Positions 1 to 8,994 of a stretch of DNA of 37,154 nt are shown one piece after another. Source of the stretch: Chloroflexota bacterium (GTDB lineage: Bacteria > Chloroflexota > UBA6077 > CF-72); the NCBI GenBank assembly GCA_019247515.1, contig JAFAOS010000166.1, positions 1 through 37,154 on the forward strand, written 5' to 3'. Below the pieces are notes generated by a model. The model searched no databases and was not told the DNA's origin. It saw nothing but the letters and a program-made list of their open reading frames with translations. Each line of letters begins with the position of its first letter. The stretch's first letter is position 1. Position numbers and translations under genes: made by a program.

Positions 1-354
1 GCAAGCCCCGCCTGTGGAATGCGCGGACCCCGCAAGATGGGATCCGCCACCTGCGCCCCCACAGGTGATGAGGCCAAGTACTACATGCCGTGGAGGTACA
101 CGGACCAACAACCGATGCTGAGTTGCCAGGCACACGCTAACTTCGCCAGAGCCATATGCAACGTCAGCAGGCGCCCATCAGAGTCGGCGTCGATGACCCG
201 ACATGGGCTATTCGGCTGGCAGCACGTCCAGGTGCGCCACGGGTGCAAATGACGTGACGAACGGATTGACTGCCAGTGTGGTCAAGGACTGGAAGTCTGC
301 CGCCGGCAATGCAATTGCACACCGAGTTGCATGCAGGCCAAACAGGGCAAATAC
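1..354. other. No recognisable gene
   Basis: Nothing with family resemblance is visible before the first gene. A short open frame covers 19-252 on the plus strand, but its translation has no domain, signal peptide or membrane segment and no clear ribosome-binding site. This stretch probably holds the promoter of the 355-3741 gene set; no convincing -35/-10 pair was identified. Confidence 0.5.
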
Positions 355-2073
355 ATGATCGCCTCAGCCACTATTACGCGGCGTAGCGCCATCCAGGCGT
401 TGGCTATCGGGCTTGGGTCGACATTGCTCGTTGCATGCGGCGGCACGGCGCCAGGCTCTCCGGTCACGAGCATCTCGCCATCCACACCGGCTGCTTCGAC
501 TGCTACAGCTTCGGGCGCCGGGTCAGCACCAGCCAATCGTTCGACGCCGACATCAGTCGTGGCTCAACCACCGGCTGCGGCCTCGGTCGCCACTCCGGCG
601 AGCGCCTCGGCGCAGCCGAAGTCCGGCGGTACCGTGCACACCGGCCAGGTCGGCGACATCGCCAACCTGGATGGGCATTACTCGAACCAGCTCAGCAACA
701 ATACCGTCCAGCTGGCGTATGACAAGCTTGCTGCGTATGACGCCCAGATGCAGCCCCAACCGATGCTCGCGCAGAGCTGGGACATCAGCGACGACCTGAC
801 AACGTTCAAGTTCAACCTCCGCAAGGGCGTGACATTCCATAACGGCCGGGAGTTCACCAGTGACGACGTGAAGTACAACATCCAGCGTGTCCAGGACCCC
901 AAGCTGGCCGCGCTGGTCGCCACGCTCGGGCAGCAGGCCGCCTGGTTCACCGGCGTCGAGACACCAGATAAGTACTCGGTGGTGCTCCATACGGACAAGC
1001 CGCGGCCAGGCGTCTTCGATTTTCTGCGCAACTTCAACATCGTCGACAAAGAGACGATGGAAGGGCCGAACGCCAAGACGTCCATCAACGGCACGGGGCC
1101 GTTCAAGTTCGTGGAATGGACCTCCGGCGACCACATCACGATGGCCAGGAACCTGAACTACTGGCAGGCCGGGAAGCCGTACATCGACCAGCTGCGGATC
1201 AGCATACTTCGCGACCCTCAGGCCATGGCAACGCAGTTTGAGGCGTCCAGCCTGGACGTGATGTACGCTCCGTCCCTGGTCGATGCGGTGCGGCTCAAAC
1301 AGGATCCGCGCAACCAGGCCGTCATCAACGCTCAGGGTGGCGCGTTTTTCTATGTGAACCTGAACGTCATCAACCCGATCTTTACCGACAAGCTTGTGCG
1401 GCAGGCGATGAACTATGCCCTGGACCGCGACCGCATTGCGAGCACAGTCCTGCAGGGCCTCGTCGGCGGGCCGATCGATTTGCCCTGGCCGCAAAATTCA
1501 CCAGCCTTCGACGCCGCCAAGAACAATGCTTATCCGTTCGACCTCGACAAGGCCGCTGCGCTGCTCAAACAAGCCGGCCTGTCGAGCGTCGACACGGAGA
1601 TCACTTACAGCACAGCCAATTTCGCCGGCGAATACGCCAGTACCGCCCAGATCTATCAGGCCGACTTGGCCAAAATCGGGGTGAGCACCAGCCTCAAGCC
1701 GGTGGATGGCCCGACGTTTACACAGCAGGGCTTCTCCCAGAGTTACGCTGGGCTTCGCATTGGCGCCGGCGGCGCGGCGAACGTGGTGGATGCTGCTTCC
1801 CTGCTGCAGGGTGGCAACGCTTACAACTATGCCAACAACTTCTCGGGCTTCAAGGACGACGTCTATGGCAACCTCGTCAACGCGGCATCGACCGAGCCGG
1901 ACGTGGCGAAGCGCAAGCAACTCTACTCCCAGTTGAACGATTATCTGCTGGATCAATCGTTCACTTTCGCGTACGCGTACTCACCCACAACGATCGTCGT
2001 CGGCTCCACCGTGCACAGCCTGCAGTTCGACGCCTCCGGTGCCCTGGCTTACGTCGACGCCTGGGTCGGCTGA
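355..2073 (+). CDS. ABC transporter substrate-binding lipoprotein, family 5
   Basis: Extracytoplasmic binding protein of the peptide/nickel/opine type (SBP_bac_5), which delivers substrate to an ABC permease. The start at 355 is preferred over 331 because it begins directly with an export signal: Arg9-Arg10 (TRRSAIQ), a hydrophobic stretch, then the lipobox LVAC with Cys28 as the lipidated residue. A Ser/Thr/Pro/Ala-rich linker follows to about residue 85. The mature domain then shows the family pattern: AYDKLAAYD, LAQSWDIS, FNLRKGVTFHNG, FTSDDVKYNIQRV, INGTGPFKFVEW and VRQAMNYALDR. About 572 residues, a normal length. No permease or ATPase genes are in the window, so it is an orphan or its partners lie further upstream. 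Ligand cannot be predicted. The next gene starts 24 bases after the stop. Confidence 0.93.
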   Translation: MIASATITRRSAIQALAIGLGSTLLVACGGTAPGSPVTSISPSTPAASTATASGAGSAPANRSTPTSVVAQPPAAASVATPASASAQPKSGGTVHTGQVGDIANLDGHYSNQLSNNTVQLAYDKLAAYDAQMQPQPMLAQSWDISDDLTTFKFNLRKGVTFHNGREFTSDDVKYNIQRVQDPKLAALVATLGQQAAWFTGVETPDKYSVVLHTDKPRPGVFDFLRNFNIVDKETMEGPNAKTSINGTGPFKFVEWTSGDHITMARNLNYWQAGKPYIDQLRISILRDPQAMATQFEASSLDVMYAPSLVDAVRLKQDPRNQAVINAQGGAFFYVNLNVINPIFTDKLVRQAMNYALDRDRIASTVLQGLVGGPIDLPWPQNSPAFDAAKNNAYPFDLDKAAALLKQAGLSSVDTEITYSTANFAGEYASTAQIYQADLAKIGVSTSLKPVDGPTFTQQGFSQSYAGLRIGAGGAANVVDAASLLQGGNAYNYANNFSGFKDDVYGNLVNAASTEPDVAKRKQLYSQLNDYLLDQSFTFAYAYSPTTIVVGSTVHSLQFDASGALAYVDAWVG

Positions 2074-2097
2074 GCCAATTCTTCAGAGGAGACACAC

Positions 2098-3060
2098 GTG
2101 CCATTTACGAAGCAACCCATCATGGCTGGTGCGTGCCCCACCTGCATATGGGGCCCACTGGCCGCGTGGACGCGCGACGCCGTCAAACCCTACGGCTACA
2201 AGGTGCGCGTTTGCTGGAACTGCAACCGCCAACTCAGCGTGCCTACGGTAGCCAGGGCCATGGACACGCCGCCGTTGCTGCCGGCGGACATCGCTCTCGG
2301 TGATCCCGCGCCGCCCAAGGGCAAGGTCGACTTCGGCGTGACGAATTCGCACACGTTGTGGCGCGCGTACACGGGCGACGGTTACCAGGATGGACCGCAG
2401 AAGCATCTGCGTCTTCTTGCGTACATCGAGGACGTGCACCTCATCCAGGCCGTGGCTAAGAAAGGCTCGGGTGTGAGAAAACTGGAGGACATCGCACAGA
2501 AGCAATTGCGAGTCAGTCTGGCTCTCGACGGTTCACCGTTCATGCCCGACATCCTCTCGCACTACGGGCTGGATCAACTGGAGTCTTGGGGCGGCGTCAT
2601 CAAACGCGGCTTCGGGGGCGAGGCGCGCGCCAACAGGTCGGATTTTGACGTGCTCATCACCGCGCATGGTGGACTGGCCGGCAATATAGAGAACGATCTG
2701 ATGTACGAGATCAGCCAGAAGTTCGACCTGGAGTACCTCCCGTTTTCGCCCGAACTGACAGATCACATGGTGAAGCGCTACAAGCTCGAGGTCGCACTCG
2801 TACCGCGTGGACTGCTGCGGGGTATCGACAAGCCCATGACCACACTGGCGCGTAACGGACAGTCGGTCTATGGTCGGGAAGATCTGCCGGAGGACTTCGC
2901 GTATGTCGTCGCCAGGGCTCTTGATGAGAACCGCGGTGCGCTGAAGTATCTCAATCGCCCGTACTATTACGACTCGCGGACTGTCTGGAAGGGCATCGGG
3001 GACATTCCATTGCATCCGGGCGCCGAGCGCTACTACCGTGAAACCGGCTATGTGCGCTGA
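2098..3060 (+). CDS. TAXI-family solute-binding protein-like, no signal peptide
   Basis: Resembles the TAXI family of TRAP-transporter binding proteins (NMT1-like fold). Family-like features are the segment GSGVRKLEDIAQKQLRVSL in the middle, VLITAHGGLAGNIEND, the late element GREDLPEDFAYVVARALDEN and the C-terminal HPGAERYYRETG. The start is GTG at 2098, with an AGAGGAGA ribosome-binding site about 8 bases upstream. About 320 residues. Oddity: there is no N-terminal hydrophobic signal, whereas the family is normally periplasmic; the N-terminus instead has cysteines (ACPTC at about residues 11-15 and CWNC at about 39-42) that could bind metal. It sits between a lipoprotein binding protein and a hydrolase, 24 and 6 bases away, so it is probably co-transcribed. 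It may have been recruited as a cytoplasmic ligand-binding protein or enzyme; that is inference. Confidence 0.8.
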   Translation: MPFTKQPIMAGACPTCIWGPLAAWTRDAVKPYGYKVRVCWNCNRQLSVPTVARAMDTPPLLPADIALGDPAPPKGKVDFGVTNSHTLWRAYTGDGYQDGPQKHLRLLAYIEDVHLIQAVAKKGSGVRKLEDIAQKQLRVSLALDGSPFMPDILSHYGLDQLESWGGVIKRGFGGEARANRSDFDVLITAHGGLAGNIENDLMYEISQKFDLEYLPFSPELTDHMVKRYKLEVALVPRGLLRGIDKPMTTLARNGQSVYGREDLPEDFAYVVARALDENRGALKYLNRPYYYDSRTVWKGIGDIPLHPGAERYYRETGYVR

Positions 3061-3066
3061 TGAGGC

Positions 3067-3741
3067 ATGACGATGACACTCGAGGAACTGATTGATCCAC
3101 GCGTGGCCGCGCTGGTCGTGGTCGACATGCAAAACGACTTCTGCCATCCGAACGGCGCCGAGGCGGCCATGGGCGCCGACGTAAGCCTGGCGGCGCCAAT
3201 GGCCCAGCGCCTCAAGGCGCTCCTCGTCGAAGCCCGTGCCGTGTGCCTTCACACCATCTTCGTCCGCACGCACCACAGCCCGTGGACGAACTCTGAGGTC
3301 TGGCTCGGCCGCGCCGGCGGGCGACATGCCCGGTCGAATGTGCCGCTCTGCCTGCCTGGTACGTGGGGCTCGGACTTCTACGAAGGCTTGGAGCCGCGCA
3401 GCAGTGCCGACTGCAGCCCGGAGACCAGCGACTTCATCGTCACCAAGCACCGCTACAGCGGGTTCGTCGGCACCGACCTGGAGCTGGTGCTGCAATCCAA
3501 GGGCCTGAAGACGCTGATCATGACCGGGACTGCCTCCAACGGTTGCGTCGAGGCCACCGCCCGGGACGGCTTCCACCGCGACTACGCCATCGTGTACGTC
3601 TCCGACTGTAGCGTCGCCTCAACTGATGCGAGGCATCAGGAGTGCCTGCAGCGCGTCTGCTCCTGGGCGACCGTCGTCACCGCGGACGAACTGGTGCATG
3701 CTTGGCGTTCGGCGCCCGCCGTCGTTGCAGTCCGGGCATGA
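3067..3741 (+). CDS. Isochorismatase-family cysteine hydrolase
   Basis: Cytoplasmic hydrolase of the isochorismatase/nicotinamidase/ureidoacrylate amidohydrolase fold. The catalytic triad is visible: Asp20 in VVVDMQNDF, Lys127 in VTKHRYSGF and the nucleophile Cys160 in TGTASNGCVEATARDG. Family members hydrolyse amide, carbamate or vinyl-ether bonds; the exact substrate is not readable. About 224 residues, a normal length. ATG at 3067 is used, with a second in-frame ATG at 3073; the stop of the preceding gene ends at 3060, so translation is probably coupled. The grouping with two binding proteins suggests uptake and hydrolysis of a small amide or heterocycle, which is inference. Confidence 0.92.
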   Translation: MTMTLEELIDPRVAALVVVDMQNDFCHPNGAEAAMGADVSLAAPMAQRLKALLVEARAVCLHTIFVRTHHSPWTNSEVWLGRAGGRHARSNVPLCLPGTWGSDFYEGLEPRSSADCSPETSDFIVTKHRYSGFVGTDLELVLQSKGLKTLIMTGTASNGCVEATARDGFHRDYAIVYVSDCSVASTDARHQECLQRVCSWATVVTADELVHAWRSAPAVVAVRA

Positions 3742-3756
3742 GCGCCTGAGCGCTCA
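3739..3756 (+). terminator. Stem-loop at the end of the isochorismatase gene
   Basis: A perfect 7-bp inverted repeat, TGAGCGC-CTGA-GCGCTCA, begins on the stop codon itself. There is no T-tract after it, so it is at most a factor-assisted terminator or a 3'-end stabilising hairpin. Confidence 0.4.
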
Positions 3757-4701
3757 CCGTCCCGCCCGACGCAACCAGCCCGTTACTGAGCTAATTCGCT
3801 GATCGCGTTACCCTCCTGGCGGAAAGTGTCGCGCAGGCCACCGAAATACCCCAGACCGCCAGTATCTTGTACTCGACTCTGGGCGCCAGGGGCAGCATCC
3901 TTAGGGTTGGCACGTGCCAATCGGCATGTCGGATTACCCTGGACTACCAGGCTCCGTCGCGTCTCGCTCGAAGCGTCGGAGGCGACAACCGCCATGCTCA
4001 TCGTCATTGGGCAGATTGGCGGCATCCACCGGCTCCACCGGTTTTGAATTTGGTGCAGCCGAGTGGTCATCACCTCCGTGGGCCCAGCTCGAGGACGGGA
4101 TCGGATGGCACTCGCACCTGGCGCAACCGCACGTTCTTGCTGCCGTCGGCTGCAGGCCCATCGCGTACCACTATCGATGATCTCGACCTCATCGACGGGG
4201 ACCAGGCACCAGGCACCAGTGGGCGTTGGCTCGCCCCGGGCTCTTTCCAGTCGCACCAGCAGATAAGCCACACAGCCGCGTCGACACCACTCGAGAACTC
4301 CCATTTGCCATCAAGAAGATCGTCCTCGTGCACCAGACGCCCCCGACCAGTTGTGGAGCTGGTGGCCGTGCTCAGCGCCGCGGTCGGGTTCGGGCGCCAG
4401 ACAGCCGCGCCTTGCGGGGAACGCGGAAACACGCCGGGGATCCAAGCGTGAGCCGCAAGCACCGCCTGCACCCATGCAATAGACACGTACGCGTCCCCGA
4501 GAATCTTCCCAATCTCGAGCCAGTCTGGGGCTTCGCCCAATCACCTGGACCTGTGTACCCGTAGTTCACCTGTTCAAGGACACCCGAAGCGATCGAGGCG
4601 GACATGCGCACGTTGGCGAGGTCGACCGCGATCGTCGGCGTACAGCATTGCCCTCCGTGTCCCGACCCCCGGGTGATCCGGATCGGACCGCCTTCCGGGA
4701 T
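3757..4701. other. Unreadable, coding-like shards, no intact gene
   Basis: No frame on either strand stays coding-like throughout. Short pieces look protein-like on the minus strand, for example near 4500-4400 (EIGKILGDAYVSIAWVQAVL), but they change frame every 50-150 bases and match no family I recognise. This is consistent with an old decayed gene on the minus strand. Confidence 0.35.
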
Positions 4702-4704
4702 CAT
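4550..4704 (-). pseudogene. 5' piece of an unrecognised decayed gene
   Basis: From an ATG at 4704 (an AGGG lies 7 bases before it on the minus strand) the frame reads MIPEGGPIRITRG and later VDLANVRMSASIASGVLEQ, which looks like real protein. After about 4550 the protein-like reading moves to another frame (ILGDAYVSIAWVQAVLAAH). No family is recognised. It lies downstream of the 5-TM gene and on the same strand. Confidence 0.3.
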
Positions 4705-4736
4705 GGCGTCGCCCTGGCGCTGGCGCATGCTCGGGC

Positions 4737-5321
4737 TTATTGACGCACGCTACGGCGCGGCTGCGCCGAGCTCCATGTTGCGAGCAGTAGCATGCCGTTT
4801 GTGAGCACACCAAGCAGATAGCTCACACTCGCCTTACTGCCCGCAGTCCCCCTGCTCAACGCGACGGCAGCGTGCGCCACGCACCAGGCAGCGACCATCG
4901 AGACTCCCAGTAGGAGCAAGGCGGCTCGCGGATGGCCGTTCCGCAGCACCAAATCCCAGCTCGTTGCGCCAACGCTAACGAACATGGCGAGCAGGAACAG
5001 AAGGACGCGATCGGTTGCAGCACGCACCGCAAAACCAGCAGCGGAGTTCGCCAGGGATCGAACCCTGGCGTTGTCGTGGAATCGGAGAGTGCTCACAACC
5101 CGGGGCAGCAGCAGGCAGCAGGGGCCAACCACGACGAGCAGCGAACTCTGGGCGGCGATCTGGGTCATTGGCGCACCGCTCGGCCTCGTAACAGTAATGA
5201 CATCGAACACGAGCCACGCCGTCGCCAAGATCAGCATGAAGGCGCCCAACGGGCGCTCCCAGTCCCATTCGGGTTGCTTGGACTCGGAGCTCAAAGAGCA
5301 CCGCGGGGCGCGTGGCTTCAC
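4737..5321 (-). CDS. Five-TM membrane protein of unknown function
   Basis: Unrecognised protein of about 194 residues. Five hydrophobic segments are clear: PLGAFMLILATAWLVFDVI (about 26-44), QSSLLVVVGPCCLLL (about 58-72), RVLLFLLAMFVSVGATSW (about 104-121), RAALLLLGVSMVAAWCVAHA (about 132-151) and VSYLLGVLTNGMLLLATW (about 166-183). Such ordered hydrophobicity is hard to obtain from a shadow frame, so it is probably a real gene. The start used is GTG at 5321, which overlaps the TGA of a possible upstream frame (5318-5656), an arrangement typical of coupled genes. No enzymatic or transport motif is seen. Confidence 0.55.
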   Translation of the reverse strand: MKPRAPRCSLSSESKQPEWDWERPLGAFMLILATAWLVFDVITVTRPSGAPMTQIAAQSSLLVVVGPCCLLLPRVVSTLRFHDNARVRSLANSAAGFAVRAATDRVLLFLLAMFVSVGATSWDLVLRNGHPRAALLLLGVSMVAAWCVAHAAVALSRGTAGSKASVSYLLGVLTNGMLLLATWSSAQPRRSVRQ

Positions 5322-5656
5322 GGCGCCGATGTTAGCGCAGCATCAATGCGGGCGAGATCGCCGCCGACGCCGGCCAGTGGCAAGTGCCGCCCGGCGGACG
5401 GGTGCAAGGCGAATGCATTCCGCGCCAGCGCTTGCCTGGCTACTACCATGTCGGCGACAGACCTGCTCTCCGACTCTCGGCGATCCGGCGCGGCCGGATC
5501 GCCACCAGGAGCGCCAGATCGCCTTGCTATACCTTGTCGACGCGGAGGGTGTCGGAAGTTGGCAACCACCCAAGGCCGCCAGTAATCAATGCTGGAGTCC
5601 ACCTCAGAAGCAAACGCCCACCACAGCCGCACCATCTTCTCAGTGGGCCTACCCAA
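5318..5656 (-). CDS. Possible small protein upstream of the 5-TM gene
   Basis: Weak candidate of about 112 residues, or about 105 from the internal Met that starts MVRLWWAFASEVDSSIDYW. Its only support is position: its TGA stop overlaps the GTG start of the membrane protein. The middle is Arg/Pro-rich and could be a chance frame. No domain is recognised. Confidence 0.22.
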   Translation of the reverse strand: MGRPTEKMVRLWWAFASEVDSSIDYWRPWVVANFRHPPRRQGIARRSGAPGGDPAAPDRRESESRSVADMVVARQALARNAFALHPSAGRHLPLAGVGGDLARIDAALTSAP

Positions 5657-6009
5657 ACGTCGCGTGCCGGTCGATCCGGAACGCAGCGGGCGGCCAAACC
5701 GTTACACAACACTGGCTGTACGGGCATCACGACGACGAGCACGATGAAGTGATCCAGGGCCTGGAGCTCGATTCTTCCGTGCGTCGGCTGCGGCTGCACG
5801 GGGGCCCGAGGTGCCGCTGACGAAGCCCGAGTACGACCGAGGTGGTGGTTGTGGCGTACTTTGTGTGCAACGCGGGCAAGATCATGCTGCACCGCCAGGT
5901 GCTGCAGGGGCAGTACGGCGACAAAGCCGACTGACTACGTTTCGAACTTCGTGCAGCGCATCCGACGCGTGTGATCGGCGGCTGCCAAACGAGACTGACG
6001 AGTTGCCGT
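5657..6009. other. No recognisable gene
   Basis: Several short open frames exist, and a plus-strand tail near 5835-5935 (VVVVAYFVCNAGKIMLHRQV) looks vaguely protein-like, but nothing can be assigned. Treated as decayed or non-coding sequence downstream of the GH127 gene. Confidence 0.35.
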
Positions 6010-7938
6010 CTACGCGTGCGGGAGCCAGACCCGCATTGCGTTCGAGCCACGGTTGGCCCAGGCGTAGTACGGGATCGCGGTGAGCTCGGTGCGCCGCCGG
6101 GACAGCGCGCTGCCGGTCTCGAAGGGACGGTACAAGCGACCGGCCCACCTGGAGCGGTCGATCTGGTAGCCGGCGGCGCACACGACGGCCACGCCCTCAA
6201 GGAGGTCGGGCCGCCAGTGAGTGGTGAGCGGCGCGCCGGGGTCGAGCTCCAGATCGTAGATCGGGGCGGCGTGATCGGCCTGCTCGAGGCAGTAGACCAG
6301 CGGGCCGCGCTCGATGGCGATGCAGCCGCGCGTCGACTCTATCCACGGATGGCCCTCTACCAGGCGAGGAGCCATGGCTAGCTCGAGCTCGACGGCGTCT
6401 CCTGGCCGCCAGGCGCGTTCGATCTGCTGATAGCCGTTCGGGGCCGGCGCTGCGTCGATCGGCACGCCGTTGACGCGGACGGCCACCTGCTCGGCCCAAG
6501 CCGGCCGGCGGAGGCTTAGCACCCAGACCGCCCCGCCGGCCTGCTCGACGGTCACGCGGACGCGTCCGTCCCAGGGATAGTCACCGGCCATGCGCAGGAC
6601 GACCGGCCCCCCGCGGCCGGCGTCTGCCGCCACGCGGGCGGGGCCGAACTGGTGGATCTGCAGACCATCAGCGTCGGCTGTGGCGACGTAGTGGGCGAGC
6701 GAGGCCACAATGCGCATCACGTTGGGCGGGCAGCAGGCGACGGCATGCCAGGGCTTGCGGCGCGGGCCACCGCGATGGAGGTGTTCTTCGGCGCCATTGT
6801 CGGCCAACGGGTTTAGATAGAAGTAGCGCGTCCCGTCGAGTGAGACGCCGGCCAGCACCGCGTTGTAGAACGTCCTCTCCCACAGGTCGGCGAAGCAGGC
6901 CTGGCCGGTGATCAGCAGCATCCGCCAGCACCACATGAGGCTGGCAACGGCCGCGCACGTCTCGCACGAGGCAAGCTCATTCGGCAGCTCGTATGGCTGG
7001 CCAAAGGCCCCGGCATGATGGCGTGAGCCGATGCCTCCGGTCACGTACAGCTTGTGGCTGATGAGATCCTGCCACTGCCGCTTTAGGGCGTCGAGCAGGG
7101 CCTGCTCGCCACTCTCCAGGTACATATCGGCAACGCCGGTGGCGAGGTACAGAGCCCGGACGGCGTGGCCCTCGAACTCGGACGCTTCGCGCACGGGCAC
7201 GCGGTCCTGGAAATACGCCGAACTGTTGAATAACGGGTTCGGGCCGAGCCGGCCGTGGCCGCGCTGGTCGATGAAGAAGCCGGCCACGTTCAGGTAGCGG
7301 CGCTCGCCCGTCTCGCGGTACAGCTCGACGAGCGCCATCTCGACCTCCGGGTGACCGGGGGTTGCAGGCCGACGCGCGGGCCCGAAAGTCGCGTCGATGT
7401 GGTCGGCGAACCGGCAAGCAATACTGAGCAAGCGGCTGCTGCCGGTGCCTCGATGATGCGCCACCGCGGCCTGGAAGAGGTGGCCTGCACAGTAGAGCTC
7501 GTGACCAAGGGCGAGATCGGTCCATCGGCGGCCAGGCTGGGCGGCCGTGTAGTAGGAGTTGAGATAGCCGTCCGCCTGCTGCGCCGCTTCGATGTCATCA
7601 ATCGCCTCATCGACCGCGGCGGCGAGGCCGCTGCTCGGGCACTCCGGCAGTTGGAACGAGGCCGCCTCAATCCACTTGTAGACGTCGGAGTCCATGTACA
7701 CCGGGCCGCGATACGAGCCCCGCGATCGGCCGGCTGCGACTCTAAAGTTTTCGAAGTTGCCAGCTTCGTCGAGCATGCGCCAGCCGTGCGGCAGTGCGGC
7801 GTCGCGATTCACCGCCTGACGTCTCGCCAACAGCCCGCCATCGAGCCTGACGCTGTCAGCCGAGAGTGTCCGCCATCTGGCGCCAGCGCTGTTAGACGCG
7901 TCGAGCGGGCCGGCAGCTCGCCTGGGGCTCGCCCTCAT
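6010..7938 (-). CDS. GH127 beta-L-arabinofuranosidase (DUF1680 family)
   Basis: Glycoside hydrolase that removes beta-L-arabinofuranose from plant-type glycans such as extensin-linked arabinosides. About 642 residues. The start at 7938 is chosen because AGGAGAGG precedes it with proper spacing; the frame stays open upstream to 8472, but that part is Arg/Pro/Ser-rich junk. The zinc/thiol site known from the Bifidobacterium enzyme HypBA1 (Glu338, Cys340, Cys417, Cys418) is matched by Glu326, Cys328, Cys402 and Cys403 (ASCETCAAV and ACCPPNVMR), with Cys402 the predicted nucleophile. Other family segments are DSDVYKWIEAASF, QADGYLNSYY, YVTGGIGSR and WERTFYNAVLAG. No signal peptide is evident, so it probably acts on imported oligosaccharides in the cytoplasm. 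It appears monocistronic, with no sugar transporter alongside. Confidence 0.92.
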   Translation of the reverse strand: MRASPRRAAGPLDASNSAGARWRTLSADSVRLDGGLLARRQAVNRDAALPHGWRMLDEAGNFENFRVAAGRSRGSYRGPVYMDSDVYKWIEAASFQLPECPSSGLAAAVDEAIDDIEAAQQADGYLNSYYTAAQPGRRWTDLALGHELYCAGHLFQAAVAHHRGTGSSRLLSIACRFADHIDATFGPARRPATPGHPEVEMALVELYRETGERRYLNVAGFFIDQRGHGRLGPNPLFNSSAYFQDRVPVREASEFEGHAVRALYLATGVADMYLESGEQALLDALKRQWQDLISHKLYVTGGIGSRHHAGAFGQPYELPNELASCETCAAVASLMWCWRMLLITGQACFADLWERTFYNAVLAGVSLDGTRYFYLNPLADNGAEEHLHRGGPRRKPWHAVACCPPNVMRIVASLAHYVATADADGLQIHQFGPARVAADAGRGGPVVLRMAGDYPWDGRVRVTVEQAGGAVWVLSLRRPAWAEQVAVRVNGVPIDAAPAPNGYQQIERAWRPGDAVELELAMAPRLVEGHPWIESTRGCIAIERGPLVYCLEQADHAAPIYDLELDPGAPLTTHWRPDLLEGVAVVCAAGYQIDRSRWAGRLYRPFETGSALSRRRTELTAIPYYAWANRGSNAMRVWLPHA

Positions 7939-8010
7939 CGGTCCTCTCCTCGCGGTCCAGCCCTGTGACCTGACCACGCCATAGCCCAATCCACCTGGGC
8001 GGCAGTCTAG

Positions 8011-8049
8011 CAGCGCGCGCTGGCTGGCCGACGGAGCTGGCGGCCGGAG
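8011..8049. repeat. 39-bp long-distance direct repeat, copy 1
   Basis: Starts CAGCGCGCGCTGG and ends GGCGGCCGGAG. The same 39 bases, with one difference (G at 8034, C at 32872), recur in the same orientation at 32849-32887. Copy 1 lies between the 5' end of the GH127 gene and an MFS remnant. Confidence 0.85.
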
Positions 8050-8129
8050 CGGGGCGTTCAGCGCGTATGGCTGCGCGTCACGCCCGACGGGCCGCCTCAT
8101 TGGTCGCGACATGGACGCCGGCTGCGCAG

Positions 8130-8294
8130 GCCACCAGAGCCTGCTGTTCTCGGCTCGGCTGCTGGCGTACCTGTTCGGCACCAGCCTGCCTTCGTGTCCG
8201 CGGTGCTCGCCCTGGGCCTGTAGGCGCGCTGATCGTCTTTCGCTGGCTGCCCGAAGGTCGGCCGGACGTGGCCCATGGGCGTGTGGCGACGTGA
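8130..8294 (+). pseudogene. C-terminal remnant of an MFS-type transporter
   Basis: Reading across three frames gives LLAYLFGTSLP, then FVSAVLALGL, then VGALIVFRWLPEGRPDVAH, which together resemble the last transmembrane helices of a major facilitator protein. Two frameshifts, at about 8190 and 8222, and loss of everything upstream make it a dead fragment. It abuts a sensor-kinase remnant. Confidence 0.45.
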
Positions 8295-8627
8295 ATGCGC
8301 GGCGGCGTGAGCCGACAAGTGGACATCGACGTGACGGGCACCGGCCGAGGTATCGCGGCTGAGCATCTGCCGCGTTTGTTGGATCAGTTCTATCGGGGAG
8401 ATGCCGCGCGCTCGCGCGCAGCTGGGGGAACGGGGCTGGGGCTGGGGATTGCGAAGCTGCTGGTAGATGCACACCGTGACGAGCTCACGATCTACAGCAC
8501 CGTAGGCGTCGGGACGCCTGCGCGCGTGCGCCTGGCGCTGCGCGCAAACGATGCTGCCGCTCATCGCGCTGTCGGTGACGGTGGCGCGATCACGCACTCG
8601 AGTGTGGTGGCTCTTTTACGTCATTGA
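8295..8627 (+). pseudogene. C-terminal remnant of a sensor histidine kinase
   Basis: The translation shows the end of a HATPase_c domain: a G1-like element VTGTGRGIA (normally DTGxGI), the F-box region LPRLLDQFYRGDAAR, the G2 box GGTGLGLGIAKLLVDAH and the final strand STVGVGTPARVRLAL. The dimerisation domain, H-box and N-box are missing, and the normal Asp of G1 is changed, so it cannot act as a kinase. About 110 residues remain. Confidence 0.75.
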
Positions 8628-8766
8628 CCTTCGGGTAACTGGCAGAAGTTGCTGCATGCATACTGCCCAGCCCGGCGCTGGATGCTAGCAAGCGCTTGTG
8701 CGCCGTTTCCTGCAGCCCGTCCAGGCGCAGGTCGATCAGACGAGCCGTCACCACCGGCAAGCTAGG

Positions 8767-8934
8767 CTAGCCCATCAGTCGTAGCAGGACGACCACCGCG
8801 AAGGCTGTGAGTTCTCGGCGCAAGCTGCGCAAGATTTCGCGTGGGTACGAGACCTCCCGGTCGGTCGCCGTGCGACGAATGCGAATGGCCCGCCCGGCGG
8901 GTGAACGCATCGCGTGCGTGTCGTAACTGGTCAT
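8767..8934 (-). CDS. Possible 55-residue protein, unknown function
   Basis: A clean short frame starting ATG at 8934: it opens MTSYDTHAMRSPAGRAIRIR and ends LTAFAVVVLLRLMG. The N-terminal part is basic and the end is one hydrophobic helix, so it might be a tail-anchored membrane peptide. It has a weak purine-rich stretch upstream. The phosphoesterase remnant lies upstream on the same strand. It could also be the shard of a larger decayed gene. Confidence 0.35.
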   Translation of the reverse strand: MTSYDTHAMRSPAGRAIRIRRTATDREVSYPREILRSLRRELTAFAVVVLLRLMG

Positions 8935-8994
8935 GAGACTCACTCTGGGTCCGCGAGATGAGATGACGCTTGGAGCAGCCTTTCTCAGTCATGT

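Noticed and set aside
553..1494. A 313-codon minus-strand open frame
   Set aside because: Shadow of the substrate-binding protein gene; the plus-strand protein has clear family motifs and the minus frame has none.
2533..3576. A 347-codon minus-strand open frame
   Set aside because: It spans two well-supported plus-strand genes and shows no motif.
5050..5069. tRNA-like T-arm on the minus strand (GCCAGGG-TTCGAT-CCCTGGC)
   Set aside because: The loop has six bases instead of seven, no acceptor, D or anticodon stems pair around it, and it lies inside the 5-TM membrane protein frame.
4984..5820. A 278-codon plus-strand open frame
   Set aside because: It runs antisense to a clearly hydrophobic five-helix protein and has no domain; the last part (near 5700-5820) is also unassignable.
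7939..8472. N-terminal extension of the GH127 frame to 8472
   Set aside because: The added 178 residues are Arg/Pro/Ser-rich without homology, run antisense to the MFS and kinase remnants, and a strong ribosome-binding site sits at the 7938 start.
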